From the IMG/VR virus record IMGVR_UViG_3300045790_001220, positions 1-33,368 of that record: a DNA stretch of 33,368 nt; one strand, given 5' to 3'. This stretch comes from a virus. Below the pieces are notes generated by a model, which was not told the origin of the DNA, ran no database searches, and worked only from the letters and a program-made list of their open reading frames with translations. The position numbers were made by a program, and so were the translations under genes. The first letter of the stretch is position 1, and the number at the start of each line of letters is the position of its first letter. Positions 16,343 to 23,970 of the stretch are shown here, piece after piece.

Positions 16343-18076
16343 ATGCATGTTGAACTATCACCTATAAAAGCAAGAGAAATATTATTATCGTATGATGGTG
16401 CTAATAATTATATTATTAATCTTAAAGATTATATAATTAATAGTAAAACATTTACCTTAACAAGGTCACAGTCCGATTATATCAATAAAAATTATAAAGA
16501 GACACCCAAGATTGTTAGGTTATGGATGGAGATAGAGGACTACCTATCTAAAGAATTAATGACAACTAAATTATTACAAAAACCGCCAAAAAAAATATGG
16601 ATAGAGAAGTTATTGTCCGAAACAGATAAAGCTTATCATGTTTGGGGTAAGGTATTGGACACTCACCCACTTAACGCTTTTTGGGTCCCTAAGAATCAAA
16701 TTGTACCTAGGGAATCTCCAGATTTAGATGTTGACTTTACAATTTTTTCACATCGACCACCTTTTGACCACCAAAAAGAAGCGATAGTTAAGTTGGTCTC
16801 AAATAAAAAATACATACTTGCTGATGATATGGGTCTGGGTAAGACTAGTTCTGCTATTATGGCAAGCATTAATCTTAAATTAAAAAAAATATTAATTATA
16901 TGCCCAGCTTCTTTAAAGGTTAACTGGAAAAGAGAGATAGAAAACTACTCTGATGAATCTGTTGGTATTGTGGAGGGTAAAAAATGGGAGGACGGTAAAT
17001 ACGTTATTGTAAATTATGATATCTTAAAGAACTTCCACTCGTTACCCAAAGACTCCAATAAAAATACCCAAATATTAGACTCTAACTTTGATTTGGTTAT
17101 AATAGATGAGGCTCACTACGCTTCTAATGGTAAAGCCCAAAGAACTAAACTGGTGAATAACCTAACAACTAAAATAGAAAGATTATGGTTATTGTCCGGC
17201 ACCCCTATGACTTCTAGGCCTATGAATTATTATAATTTATTAAAGTTGGTTGAGTCTAGGGTGGCACATAATTGGATTAACTACGTAAGAAGGTATTGTG
17301 ATGGTAAACAAATTTTTAGGGGTTATAGGAAAATTTGGTTAACTTTTGGTGCGACTAATTTGGAGGAGTTACGGGATAGAACTAATGATAAGGTATTAAG
17401 ACGGTTAAAAGAAGACGTATTAGACTTACCGGATAAAATAATCACACCAATCCATATGGAACTCAAATCCAAATCATACGAGGATGAGATGGGTGAATAT
17501 CTTGATTGGAAGAGACAACATAGGGGTAGTGGTTTGTCTATACAACTAGCCAAGTTGATGAAAGTTAGACAAATAATTGCTTTGGAAAAAGTTAAAGAAA
17601 CTATACAACTAATAGAACAGTGTCTACAACAAGATAAAAAAGTTATTGTTTTTACTAATTTTACCGAACCTTTACTAATACTACAAGAAAAATATAAAAA
17701 AGAATCGGTAATTCTTAATGGGTCGATGAAAAAGGAAGACCGACAAGAAAGTGTGGATAGGTTTCAAAATGATGATAAGGTAAGAGTTTTTATAGGTAAC
17801 GTAAAAGCAGCTGGGGTAGGTATCACATTAACCGCTGCAGAAGTGGTGATATTTAACGACCTGTCATTTGTACCTTCCGATATGTCCCAATGTGAGGACC
17901 GAGCGTTTAGAATAGGACAAGATAAAAAAGTGTCTTGTTTATACCCAATTTACGACAATACAATAGAAAGAAGTATATACGAGTTGGTTAATAAAAAGAA
18001 ATCTGTAATCGATACTGTAATGGGTGATAACATAAATGAGGAAGATATTTTTGGAGAATTATTAGATAACCTGTAA
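16343..18076 (+). CDS. SNF2-family DNA helicase/translocase, 577 aa
   Basis: SNF2 motifs are complete. Motif I is DDMGLGKT (161-168), motif II DEAH (255-258) and motif III LSGTPMTSRP (284-293). Motif V is GVGITLTAA (491-499), followed by the motif VI region CEDRAFRIGQ (517-526), a hallmark of SNF2 proteins. The order and spacing match SMARCAL1-like enzymes, which use ATP to move on DNA and can rewind or remodel forks; T4-like phages use such helicases in replication and recombination. An N-terminal part of about 140 residues precedes the motor. I chose ATG 16343 over a TTG at 16319, because the latter would add only hydrophobic residues ahead of an unannotated start. The promoter is early-type, fitting a DNA metabolism role. 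Confidence 0.9.
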   Translation: MHVELSPIKAREILLSYDGANNYIINLKDYIINSKTFTLTRSQSDYINKNYKETPKIVRLWMEIEDYLSKELMTTKLLQKPPKKIWIEKLLSETDKAYHVWGKVLDTHPLNAFWVPKNQIVPRESPDLDVDFTIFSHRPPFDHQKEAIVKLVSNKKYILADDMGLGKTSSAIMASINLKLKKILIICPASLKVNWKREIENYSDESVGIVEGKKWEDGKYVIVNYDILKNFHSLPKDSNKNTQILDSNFDLVIIDEAHYASNGKAQRTKLVNNLTTKIERLWLLSGTPMTSRPMNYYNLLKLVESRVAHNWINYVRRYCDGKQIFRGYRKIWLTFGATNLEELRDRTNDKVLRRLKEDVLDLPDKIITPIHMELKSKSYEDEMGEYLDWKRQHRGSGLSIQLAKLMKVRQIIALEKVKETIQLIEQCLQQDKKVIVFTNFTEPLLILQEKYKKESVILNGSMKKEDRQESVDRFQNDDKVRVFIGNVKAAGVGITLTAAEVVIFNDLSFVPSDMSQCEDRAFRIGQDKKVSCLYPIYDNTIERSIYELVNKKKSVIDTVMGDNINEEDIFGELLDNL

Positions 18077-18093
18077 AAAGGGGAAGTCCTGTA

Positions 18094-18101
18094 TATTTAT
18101 A
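18094..18101 (+). promoter_or_regulatory. Candidate late promoter (TATTTATA) of the coiled-coil gene
   Basis: TATTTATA followed by ATAAAA, 16 nt before ATG 18118. It lies 18 nt after the SNF2 stop codon, allowing this gene to be expressed separately from the helicase. Confidence 0.55.
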
Positions 18102-18117
18102 ATAAAACGAAATCGTT

Positions 18118-18531
18118 ATGTATAAAAAATTAACAAAGAAACAAGTTACGGATAGATTGGGTAGTATTACTGAATCTAGAGTTGATTTAAATGAGGTTAC
18201 GTCTGATTTAGAGTCAGCTTACACTTCTTTAAAAAATGCTAAACAAAAAATAAAAGACTCTAGTGAAAAAGATAATAAAGCTTTAACACCACTAAAAAAA
18301 GCTATGAGATTTTTATCTGATGAGCTTGAGGAGATGGAAGACCTAACAAAAGCAGAGCATGCAGAAGAGGAGGAACAAGCTGTGGTGGATAAAAACGAAC
18401 AGTCTGAAGGTCATGGAGAAATGTTTAACGCTTTAAAGGGGGTTAATGTACGTGAAAATAAAGTTATCAAGTTAAACCAAACTACCTTAAAAAGAATCGT
18501 TGAGAGGGTGATTAGGGAACGAAAAAAATAA
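18118..18531 (+). CDS. Acidic coiled-coil protein with C-terminal helical tag, 137 aa
   Basis: The protein is highly charged and almost entirely helical, with heptad-like stretches (VDLNEVTSDLESAYTSLKNAKQKIKD and FLSDELEEMEDLTKAEHAEEEEQ). It has no signal or membrane segment. The C-terminus, VIKLNQTTLKRIVERVIRE followed by RKK, is an amphipathic helix matching the motif shared with the HAD, 251- and 202-residue proteins. The late-type promoter and an intrinsic terminator 26 nt downstream of its stop frame it as a one-gene unit between helicase and neck genes. An internal head or scaffolding role would fit the composition, but no family is recognised. Confidence 0.7.
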   Translation: MYKKLTKKQVTDRLGSITESRVDLNEVTSDLESAYTSLKNAKQKIKDSSEKDNKALTPLKKAMRFLSDELEEMEDLTKAEHAEEEEQAVVDKNEQSEGHGEMFNALKGVNVRENKVIKLNQTTLKRIVERVIRERKK

Positions 18532-18556
18532 ATTAGTTAAAATACGCGTTAAAATC

Positions 18557-18584
18557 AAAGGTCCTGAACAGGGACCTTTTTTAA
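18557..18584 (+). terminator. Intrinsic terminator after the coiled-coil gene
   Basis: AAAGGTCC - TGAACAG - GGACCTTT forms an 8-bp stem with a 7-nt loop, followed by a run of T. The GGTCC/GGACC core is the same as in the terminator at 9202-9230. Confidence 0.85.
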
Positions 18585-18598
18585 TGCCAACTTCCAAG

Positions 18599-18606
18599 TA
18601 TTTATA
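18599..18606 (+). promoter_or_regulatory. Candidate late promoter (TATTTATA) of the gp13-like neck gene
   Basis: TATTTATA followed by TAAAAAGG, 15 nt before ATG 18622 and just after the terminator at 18557. The AAGG could be a weak ribosome binding site, 9 nt before the ATG. Confidence 0.55.
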
Positions 18607-18621
18607 TAAAAAGGATATTTT

Positions 18622-19758
18622 ATGGCAGTAACAATAGACCCAGTAAAAAGAGAAAAATTATTTACCCAACTAAGGCATATGTTAGGTGCCCCGCTTAGAG
18701 GTGTTGAACTTGAGGATGTAATGCTGGATACCGCATTAGAATTGGCAATACTAGACTATGGTCAATATGTACAAGATTGGTTGATAGAGAACCAATGGTC
18801 TTCGTTATATGGTCAAGATATGGATGTTATATCTTTAACTAATGCATTTTTAACTAGAGATTTAGATTTTGAGACCTCATTTACCTACGCTTATTCTAAA
18901 ATTGTTGGGTTACAAGCTGGTGGTGGGTATGAACTTAAACAAGACTACTTTAGTTTAACCGCTAACACACAAATCTACAAAATACCAGCTGGTAGAGAAA
19001 TTAATGAAATAATGTGGTATTCTAGAGCAGAATTAAACGAATCTTTTATTGACCCCTTTTTAGGTGGTTTTGGTGGTATGGGTGGTGGTATGGGAATGGG
19101 TGGAGCTCAAATGGGAATCCAAGGTTCTTACTTTTTAATGCCTGCCTTTGACATACTGTTGAGAATGCAGGATAGGAACTTAAAAAATAGAATGATTGGT
19201 GGTGACCTATCATATAGAGTAACTGCGGGTGCTGGTGGGAAACACGGACCAAAATATGTACACTTATATAATGTGCCTGGTGGTAGATTTGATTTTGGGA
19301 ATCTAAACTCTACTTCCTTGGGTGGTAACGCTAAGGTTTGGTATTGGTATTACGATTCTGGACCGGAAAATAGAAATGATTGTTTAGAAGAAAATAAGGA
19401 TATTATATTACTTCCTAGTGATGTTCGTTTAGATGAAATGACCTTTACCAAATTAAACCCACCAGCTCAAGCGTGGGTTAGACGATACTTTTTTGCAAAA
19501 GCTAAAGAAATGTTGGGTAGAGTTAGGGGTAAGTTTGGTGGTAGTTTAAAGACTCCGGACTCTGAATTAACTATGGAGTACGATTCTCTTTTAACAGAAT
19601 CAAAAGATGAGATATCTAAACTAGTGGAAGAATTAACATTACGATTAGAGAGGTTAAGAAATGATAAAATGTTAGAAAGAAAAGCTCTTGAAGCTGAAAA
19701 CTTAAATAAATCGCTTGGGTATAGACCTTTTAACCCAGGTTCAATATTTACAATATAA
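18622..19758 (+). CDS. Neck protein (T4 gp13-like), 378 aa
   Basis: Similarity to the gp13 family is seen at both ends. The N-terminus LRHMLGAPLRGVELEDVMLDTALELAILDY and the region DFETSFTYAYSKIVGLQAGG match the helical start. The C-terminus FAKAKEMLGRVRGKFGGSLKTPDSELTMEYDSLLTESKDEISKLVEELTLRLERLRNDKMLERKALEAENL is the characteristic closing helix of gp13 neck proteins, with a final LGYRPFNPGSIFTI. T4 gp13 is about 309 residues; the extra length includes a Gly/Met-rich loop at 148-165 (GGFGGMGGGMGMGG). gp13 helps join the head neck to the tail. The following S74 fibre starts 2 nt after the stop, which suggests joint translation. Confidence 0.85.
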   Translation: MAVTIDPVKREKLFTQLRHMLGAPLRGVELEDVMLDTALELAILDYGQYVQDWLIENQWSSLYGQDMDVISLTNAFLTRDLDFETSFTYAYSKIVGLQAGGGYELKQDYFSLTANTQIYKIPAGREINEIMWYSRAELNESFIDPFLGGFGGMGGGMGMGGAQMGIQGSYFLMPAFDILLRMQDRNLKNRMIGGDLSYRVTAGAGGKHGPKYVHLYNVPGGRFDFGNLNSTSLGGNAKVWYWYYDSGPENRNDCLEENKDIILLPSDVRLDEMTFTKLNPPAQAWVRRYFFAKAKEMLGRVRGKFGGSLKTPDSELTMEYDSLLTESKDEISKLVEELTLRLERLRNDKMLERKALEAENLNKSLGYRPFNPGSIFTI

Positions 19759-19759
19759 T

Positions 19760-20803
19760 ATGGCATTTTTTACAAAATTAGATTATAGTAGACAACTACG
19801 TCAATCAAAGGGTACTTCAATAGTACTTTCTGGTTCTACCACGTTTGGTGGTAATTTAAATGTTAGTGGTAGTACCCATATAAGTGGTAATACCACCATA
19901 AGTGGACAATCTAGTTTCTACATACCTACTTGGGTACAACCAGTTACCGACTGTACTTGTGCTCCTTGTTCTACTGGGTTTACCTTTATGGTTGGTCATT
20001 TTTCCGCAACATCAGCGTCATGTAACGTTACAATAACTTCTTTTTCAGCAGCTACTGGTAACACACAGGTATTAGCTATAGGTCAACCACCACTTAACCC
20101 AATTACAGGTGGTACAGCTTCACCAGGAATTACAGCTAGTACACTGCAAATAGCAAACTCTAGTTTAATCCCATACGGGACTAATAGTTCCTCCGCTATA
20201 GATTTACAACTGGATGAAGATGGTAATGTTGTGCGTGGAAATTCTTCGTCAAAAAGATATAAAACTGATATAGAAAATGTTAATTCAAATAGATACCACA
20301 AATTATTAAGTCTAACACCTAAATTCTTTACATATATAGAAACTGGTCGTAAAGGTTTTGGTTTAATTGCTGAAGAATTAGATAGTTTAGGTTATAGGGA
20401 ATTAGTTATTTACAATAGAAATGGTGAACCTGAAAATATAGAATATAAATTATTGTCGGTAGCGTTAATAGATGTCATAAAAAACCTAACTAATTCTGGT
20501 AATGTCGGTGTCATTCAAAAGGAACCTGAAACAATAACTAAAATAGTGTCTTATAATTACACTACTAATGGAGAATACCTAATTGTTGGTACCGAATCGT
20601 GTAAAATAACACTAGACTCAAATAAGAATAAAAAAATAAAGATAAAGTCATTAAGTGGTTTAGAGATTACTCCAGATATTGGCCTAATCGACAATAAATG
20701 GAAATCTATAACTTTAGATGGTGATAGTTGCATAGAACTTGTTTTTGTGTCGGAATTAAATTATTGGGTTATAGTTAGTTCAGATGGTCTCAAGGATTCC
20801 TAA
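19760..20803 (+). CDS. Fibre/whisker-like protein with S74 intramolecular chaperone, 347 aa
   Basis: The N-terminal ~60 residues carry trimeric beta-helix repeats (GSTTFGGNLNVSGSTHISGNTTIS). At 161-245 lies a peptidase S74 domain: S163 and K168 form the expected Ser-Lys pair in NSSSKRYKTDI, followed by LTPKFFTYIETGRKGFGLIAEEL and EYKLLSVALIDVIKNL. In S74 proteins the C-terminal part promotes trimer folding and cuts itself off before the Ser; here about 185 residues would leave, including an extra beta domain after 250 (EYLIVGTESCKITLD, IELVFVSELNYWVIVSSDG). ATG 19760, 2 nt after the neck stop, is preferred over an upstream in-frame GTG-type start at 19715 that would overlap the neck gene. In T4 the whisker gene (wac) adjoins gene 13, so a fibritin-like role is possible. 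Its last 24 bp overlap the polymerase gene antisense. Confidence 0.8.
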   Translation: MAFFTKLDYSRQLRQSKGTSIVLSGSTTFGGNLNVSGSTHISGNTTISGQSSFYIPTWVQPVTDCTCAPCSTGFTFMVGHFSATSASCNVTITSFSAATGNTQVLAIGQPPLNPITGGTASPGITASTLQIANSSLIPYGTNSSSAIDLQLDEDGNVVRGNSSSKRYKTDIENVNSNRYHKLLSLTPKFFTYIETGRKGFGLIAEELDSLGYRELVIYNRNGEPENIEYKLLSVALIDVIKNLTNSGNVGVIQKEPETITKIVSYNYTTNGEYLIVGTESCKITLDSNKNKKIKIKSLSGLEITPDIGLIDNKWKSITLDGDSCIELVFVSELNYWVIVSSDGLKDS

Positions 20804-23509
20804 ATCTTCCATAAAAGAATTTTCACTTAACCCCATTTTCTCCCAATATATTTTTTCCTCTGGGGATAGTGTAAGTATATCCTCTAAAGAATCTTGGTCA
20901 CCTTCTTTTCTTGGTACTCCGTGTATTAATTCACATTGTGTTTTTGTGTAGTACTCTCTATCATCAGGGTTTTTCTTAAGTAGGGACTCTCTAACTTCTG
21001 CATTAAAACATACTAGTAGTGGTTCCACTCTTTTATTGAATACATTTATGTATCTTGGTACATTGTACTCTCCTTTCATACCGTTCTCTAAATCGTTTTC
21101 AGATATCAAATAAGAATTTAAAACAATTTCTTCTGTACCATCTTTTTTCTTTTTTCTTTGTACATCACCATGAGACATAGCTTTACCATTATTAACGTAA
21201 TAAATTGTATCACCTAGTGATACTTGTACATTATTTCTAATAACTAATTCCATATGTGCTTGTCTAGCCATTAAACTTCCAGACTTAGTTCTTTTTGTAC
21301 ATCTTTTTTTATAAGACTCTATTGTTTGTTTAATTCTAGATTTATTAGCTATTTTTGCCAATAAAATATCTTTTCGGTGTATCTTATCTAGGTACTCATA
21401 ATAGTAATCTACAAAATCAGCACCATTACCCTCAAGTAATAACCTTAACCCCTTATCTATAAATTCTTCCATGTACCCTTGAATCTTTTTTGATTTTATC
21501 GAGTTTCCTGTTAATTTAACCACACCATCACCAGTCAGTAAAGCGTAATTTTTTCTCGCTACGTTAATACATGAAGGCCATTGCCCATCCGTATCTAAAC
21601 CCATTTCACCTCTCATAAATAAATCGTTATATTCAGCGACGTCAGCTTCACTTCCTTGGTAGTTTTTATCTTTGGTCACCAACCCATTATCCCCCAAACC
21701 AATATATGACCTTTCCTCCACATCTGAAGGGCATGAAAAGTTAACCCCGTCCGTATCCATAACCAAAGGGTCGTAACCCTTTTTCATAAAAAACCTAACC
21801 ATTTGTCTAAGATATTGTCTAGCTGTACAGGTTATTTTTTCCCCCATATCCATATCACCCCAAGGAAATACCTGTGGTGCTGATAAAGAACCAAACATAG
21901 AATTAATAAATATTTTAATAGGTAGTTGTTTCCTACCAAAAGATTCTGATTTCTTTTTGTCGGTAGTGTAGTATTCAGAAGCTAAATTTTTATACATAAT
22001 TCTGGTGTCTCTAAAATATTTTAACATTCCTTTCATAGCATCAGTAATGTCACATTCTGGAAAAACGTTATGAACTAATTGTATAGATGGGTAAAGTGAA
22101 CTAAAATCTAGTTTTAGTACGTTTGTAGAGTACCCGGTTTTAACTAGTCTAGATAAACCACCAACAAAAGGTCTTTTACTGTCTTTCTGTGGTACAGCTA
22201 ACCCTTTATGGTATGACCAAGCCAACATCAACATTTTCCAAAGTGTAGCTGTTCCCATTGTAGATACTCTTTCGTAAGAAGTTGGGACCATACTTGCTAA
22301 TAAGAACGAACCTTGGTTAAATTGTTCGTCCACTTCCATAGTCTCCCATAAGTCATCCATTAGGTATTGTTCAACTATTTTGGCTCCACTAACTTTTTTA
22401 TAAACATCAGGGAACTTTTTATCTATGTTAAATAAACCTTCAGACCCAACTGGTTTATATTTTCCATTATCAACATTCAAATAAAACTCTTTATTCTCCC
22501 TATGTGTTGAGGCTATCTTATCACCCTCCACATATACTCGGTTAGGTTTTTCTCCTTTAGTAAACTTAGTTATATACTTTAGACCCCAACTCTTTATTTC
22601 TGAATTAATTGTTTGTGCTCGTCTTACCGCGTGTGCAATGTCTAATGAATTACAACCCCATATCTTTATTTGTTGGTACTCTTCAATTTCAGCCCCTAAT
22701 TTTAAAACACTATCCTTAAATTTATACCCTTCATTAGGGTTTAGAGTTTTAAACTTCTTGGTGTCCATTTGTAATATTTCTGCACGTTTAAATAACCAGT
22801 TCCAATCAAAGTTGGATGAGTTGTACCCACCTATTATACTAGGTTGTACCTCTTGTATGGTTTCAAAAAATTTATATATTGCCTCAGATTCTTCTAAATC
22901 ATTGTCCCCAATTTCTATCACTTTCTCAAAACCCCTATTATCCTTCATACCAATCATGAAAATTCTTCCATCTTCTGGGTTTAAGGATGTAGTCTCTAAA
23001 TCAAAAACAAATCTGTGTATGTCATCATAAGATTCAAAACCTTTAAATAACCTTTTTTCTTTTTGTACTAGGTATTGTTCTATAGGTGGTAAAATCATTA
23101 TAGCATCTCTATTATCTTCACCCCAAGGATTCAAACCACCTTGTTTAAAAAAGCTTACCAAATCTCTATAAGTTTTTGTTGTTTTTATTAAATAAGTTAG
23201 ACCGTTATTTAATCTTATATCATCACCAGCATATAACTTTTCTATTAATATTCCGTACTTAGTTATAGCTTCTTTTTGGGCTTGTTTATTTCCACGATAA
23301 AAATTCTTCTTACTTAAGTCACCAACCCAACAAAAAGGTATGAATGTATCTGTTTCTATAACCTTACCCTTATCCGGATATTCTTTTATCTTATATATTT
23401 TACTACTTCTCCACCCATACTCCAAAGCAACAATATATTGCTCGGGGTCACTCCCGTGTAAAAATTCTTCTATTTCTTCTCTGGTTGCTTTTTCTATTGT
23501 ACTATTCAT
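20780..23509 (-). CDS. Family B DNA polymerase with proofreading exonuclease, 909 aa
   Basis: All diagnostic motifs are present. Exo I is FDLETTS (D170, E172), Exo II NSSNFDWNW (N230, D235) and Exo III YLMDD (Y382, D386). Polymerase motif A is LDFSSLYPSI (D468). Motif B is KIFINSMFGSL (K532, N536, G540), and motif C is MDTDGVNF (D585, D587). Length (909) is close to T4 gp43 (898), and both polymerase and 3'-5' exonuclease should be active. This is the replicative polymerase. It starts at ATG 23509, with an early-type promoter 6 nt upstream, and its 3' end overlaps the convergent S74 fibre gene by 24 bp. It is flanked by virion genes with late-type promoters, so DNA replication and structural genes are interleaved here. 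Confidence 0.95.
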   Translation of the reverse strand: MNSTIEKATREEIEEFLHGSDPEQYIVALEYGWRSSKIYKIKEYPDKGKVIETDTFIPFCWVGDLSKKNFYRGNKQAQKEAITKYGILIEKLYAGDDIRLNNGLTYLIKTTKTYRDLVSFFKQGGLNPWGEDNRDAIMILPPIEQYLVQKEKRLFKGFESYDDIHRFVFDLETTSLNPEDGRIFMIGMKDNRGFEKVIEIGDNDLEESEAIYKFFETIQEVQPSIIGGYNSSNFDWNWLFKRAEILQMDTKKFKTLNPNEGYKFKDSVLKLGAEIEEYQQIKIWGCNSLDIAHAVRRAQTINSEIKSWGLKYITKFTKGEKPNRVYVEGDKIASTHRENKEFYLNVDNGKYKPVGSEGLFNIDKKFPDVYKKVSGAKIVEQYLMDDLWETMEVDEQFNQGSFLLASMVPTSYERVSTMGTATLWKMLMLAWSYHKGLAVPQKDSKRPFVGGLSRLVKTGYSTNVLKLDFSSLYPSIQLVHNVFPECDITDAMKGMLKYFRDTRIMYKNLASEYYTTDKKKSESFGRKQLPIKIFINSMFGSLSAPQVFPWGDMDMGEKITCTARQYLRQMVRFFMKKGYDPLVMDTDGVNFSCPSDVEERSYIGLGDNGLVTKDKNYQGSEADVAEYNDLFMRGEMGLDTDGQWPSCINVARKNYALLTGDGVVKLTGNSIKSKKIQGYMEEFIDKGLRLLLEGNGADFVDYYYEYLDKIHRKDILLAKIANKSRIKQTIESYKKRCTKRTKSGSLMARQAHMELVIRNNVQVSLGDTIYYVNNGKAMSHGDVQRKKKKDGTEEIVLNSYLISENDLENGMKGEYNVPRYINVFNKRVEPLLVCFNAEVRESLLKKNPDDREYYTKTQCELIHGVPRKEGDQDSLEDILTLSPEEKIYWEKMGLSENSFMEDLGILETI

Positions 23510-23515
23510 GTGTAC

Positions 23516-23547
23516 AAAATATAGGTAAAGTATGTTGGTTAATCAAT
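23516..23547 (-). promoter_or_regulatory. Early-type promoter ATTG-N20-TATATTTT of the DNA polymerase gene
   Basis: On the minus strand, ATTG (23547-23544), 20 nt, then TATATTTT (23523-23516), ending 6 nt before ATG 23509. It is identical in both boxes and spacing to the SNF2 promoter on the opposite strand. Confidence 0.5.
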
Positions 23548-23552
23548 AAAAA

Positions 23553-23933
23553 TTAACAGGGGGATTTAACAAAGGAGTCTGAAATTGTTATGTATAGGTC
23601 TTCTCGTATTGGGACTATTAACTCTGTGTTGTCATCGTGAAAATAAATTATAAATTGTCCTTCAAACCTACCAACTTTTTTAACATCTTTCTTGGCCCAC
23701 TTATAATATATATAATACTCTGTAGGGGCATTTGGTGACGTTTTGGTTTTACTAACTATGTTAGCTTTTTTATTTATTACTTTCGGCACCCCCGTCTTTA
23801 CGTCTTTCATAGAAAAGTAAATTGTAGAGTTACTTACTTTTTCATGAAAATGTTTAAAGTCATTTCTTCCGTCCTGCACTAACTGCATTTTGAGTATTGG
23901 TTCTATCGAGTCTTTTCTTATAAAAAATTCCAT
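23553..23933 (-). CDS. Beta-rich virion-type protein, 126 aa
   Basis: The sequence MEFFIRKDSIEPILKMQLVQDGRND, STIYFSMKDVKTGVPKV, EYYIYYKW, VGRFEGQFIIYFHDDNTELIVPIREDLYITISDS reads as a beta-sandwich. The pattern resembles small structural proteins of large phages and, more loosely, N-terminal domains of baseplate proteins that hold receptor-binding proteins; this is not certain. No signal or membrane segment. It has a late-type promoter 15 nt upstream, is followed by the polymerase after 43 nt, and is preceded by the LRR fibre gene whose stop is 37 nt away. A role in mounting the fibre is possible from position. Confidence 0.7.
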   Translation of the reverse strand: MEFFIRKDSIEPILKMQLVQDGRNDFKHFHEKVSNSTIYFSMKDVKTGVPKVINKKANIVSKTKTSPNAPTEYYIYYKWAKKDVKKVGRFEGQFIIYFHDDNTELIVPIREDLYITISDSFVKSPC

Positions 23934-23948
23934 TGTTCTTTGTTTTAT

Positions 23949-23956
23949 TATAAATA
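23949..23956 (-). promoter_or_regulatory. Candidate late promoter (TATTTATA) of the 126-aa gene
   Basis: TATTTATA followed by ATAAAA, 15 nt before ATG 23933. It lies in the 37-nt gap after the stop of the fibre gene. Confidence 0.55.
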
Positions 23957-23970
23957 TCTAGTTTAACAAC

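Noticed and set aside
19715-19759. Start at 19715 for the S74 fibre
   Set aside because: It would overlap the end of the neck gene by 44 nt without need; ATG 19760, 2 nt after the stop, opens MAFFTKLDYS and is natural.
23538-23557. Inverted repeat GTTAAT/ATTAAC before the DNA polymerase as terminator
   Set aside because: The stem is only 6 bp, AT-rich, with an 8-nt loop and no T-run on the relevant strand.
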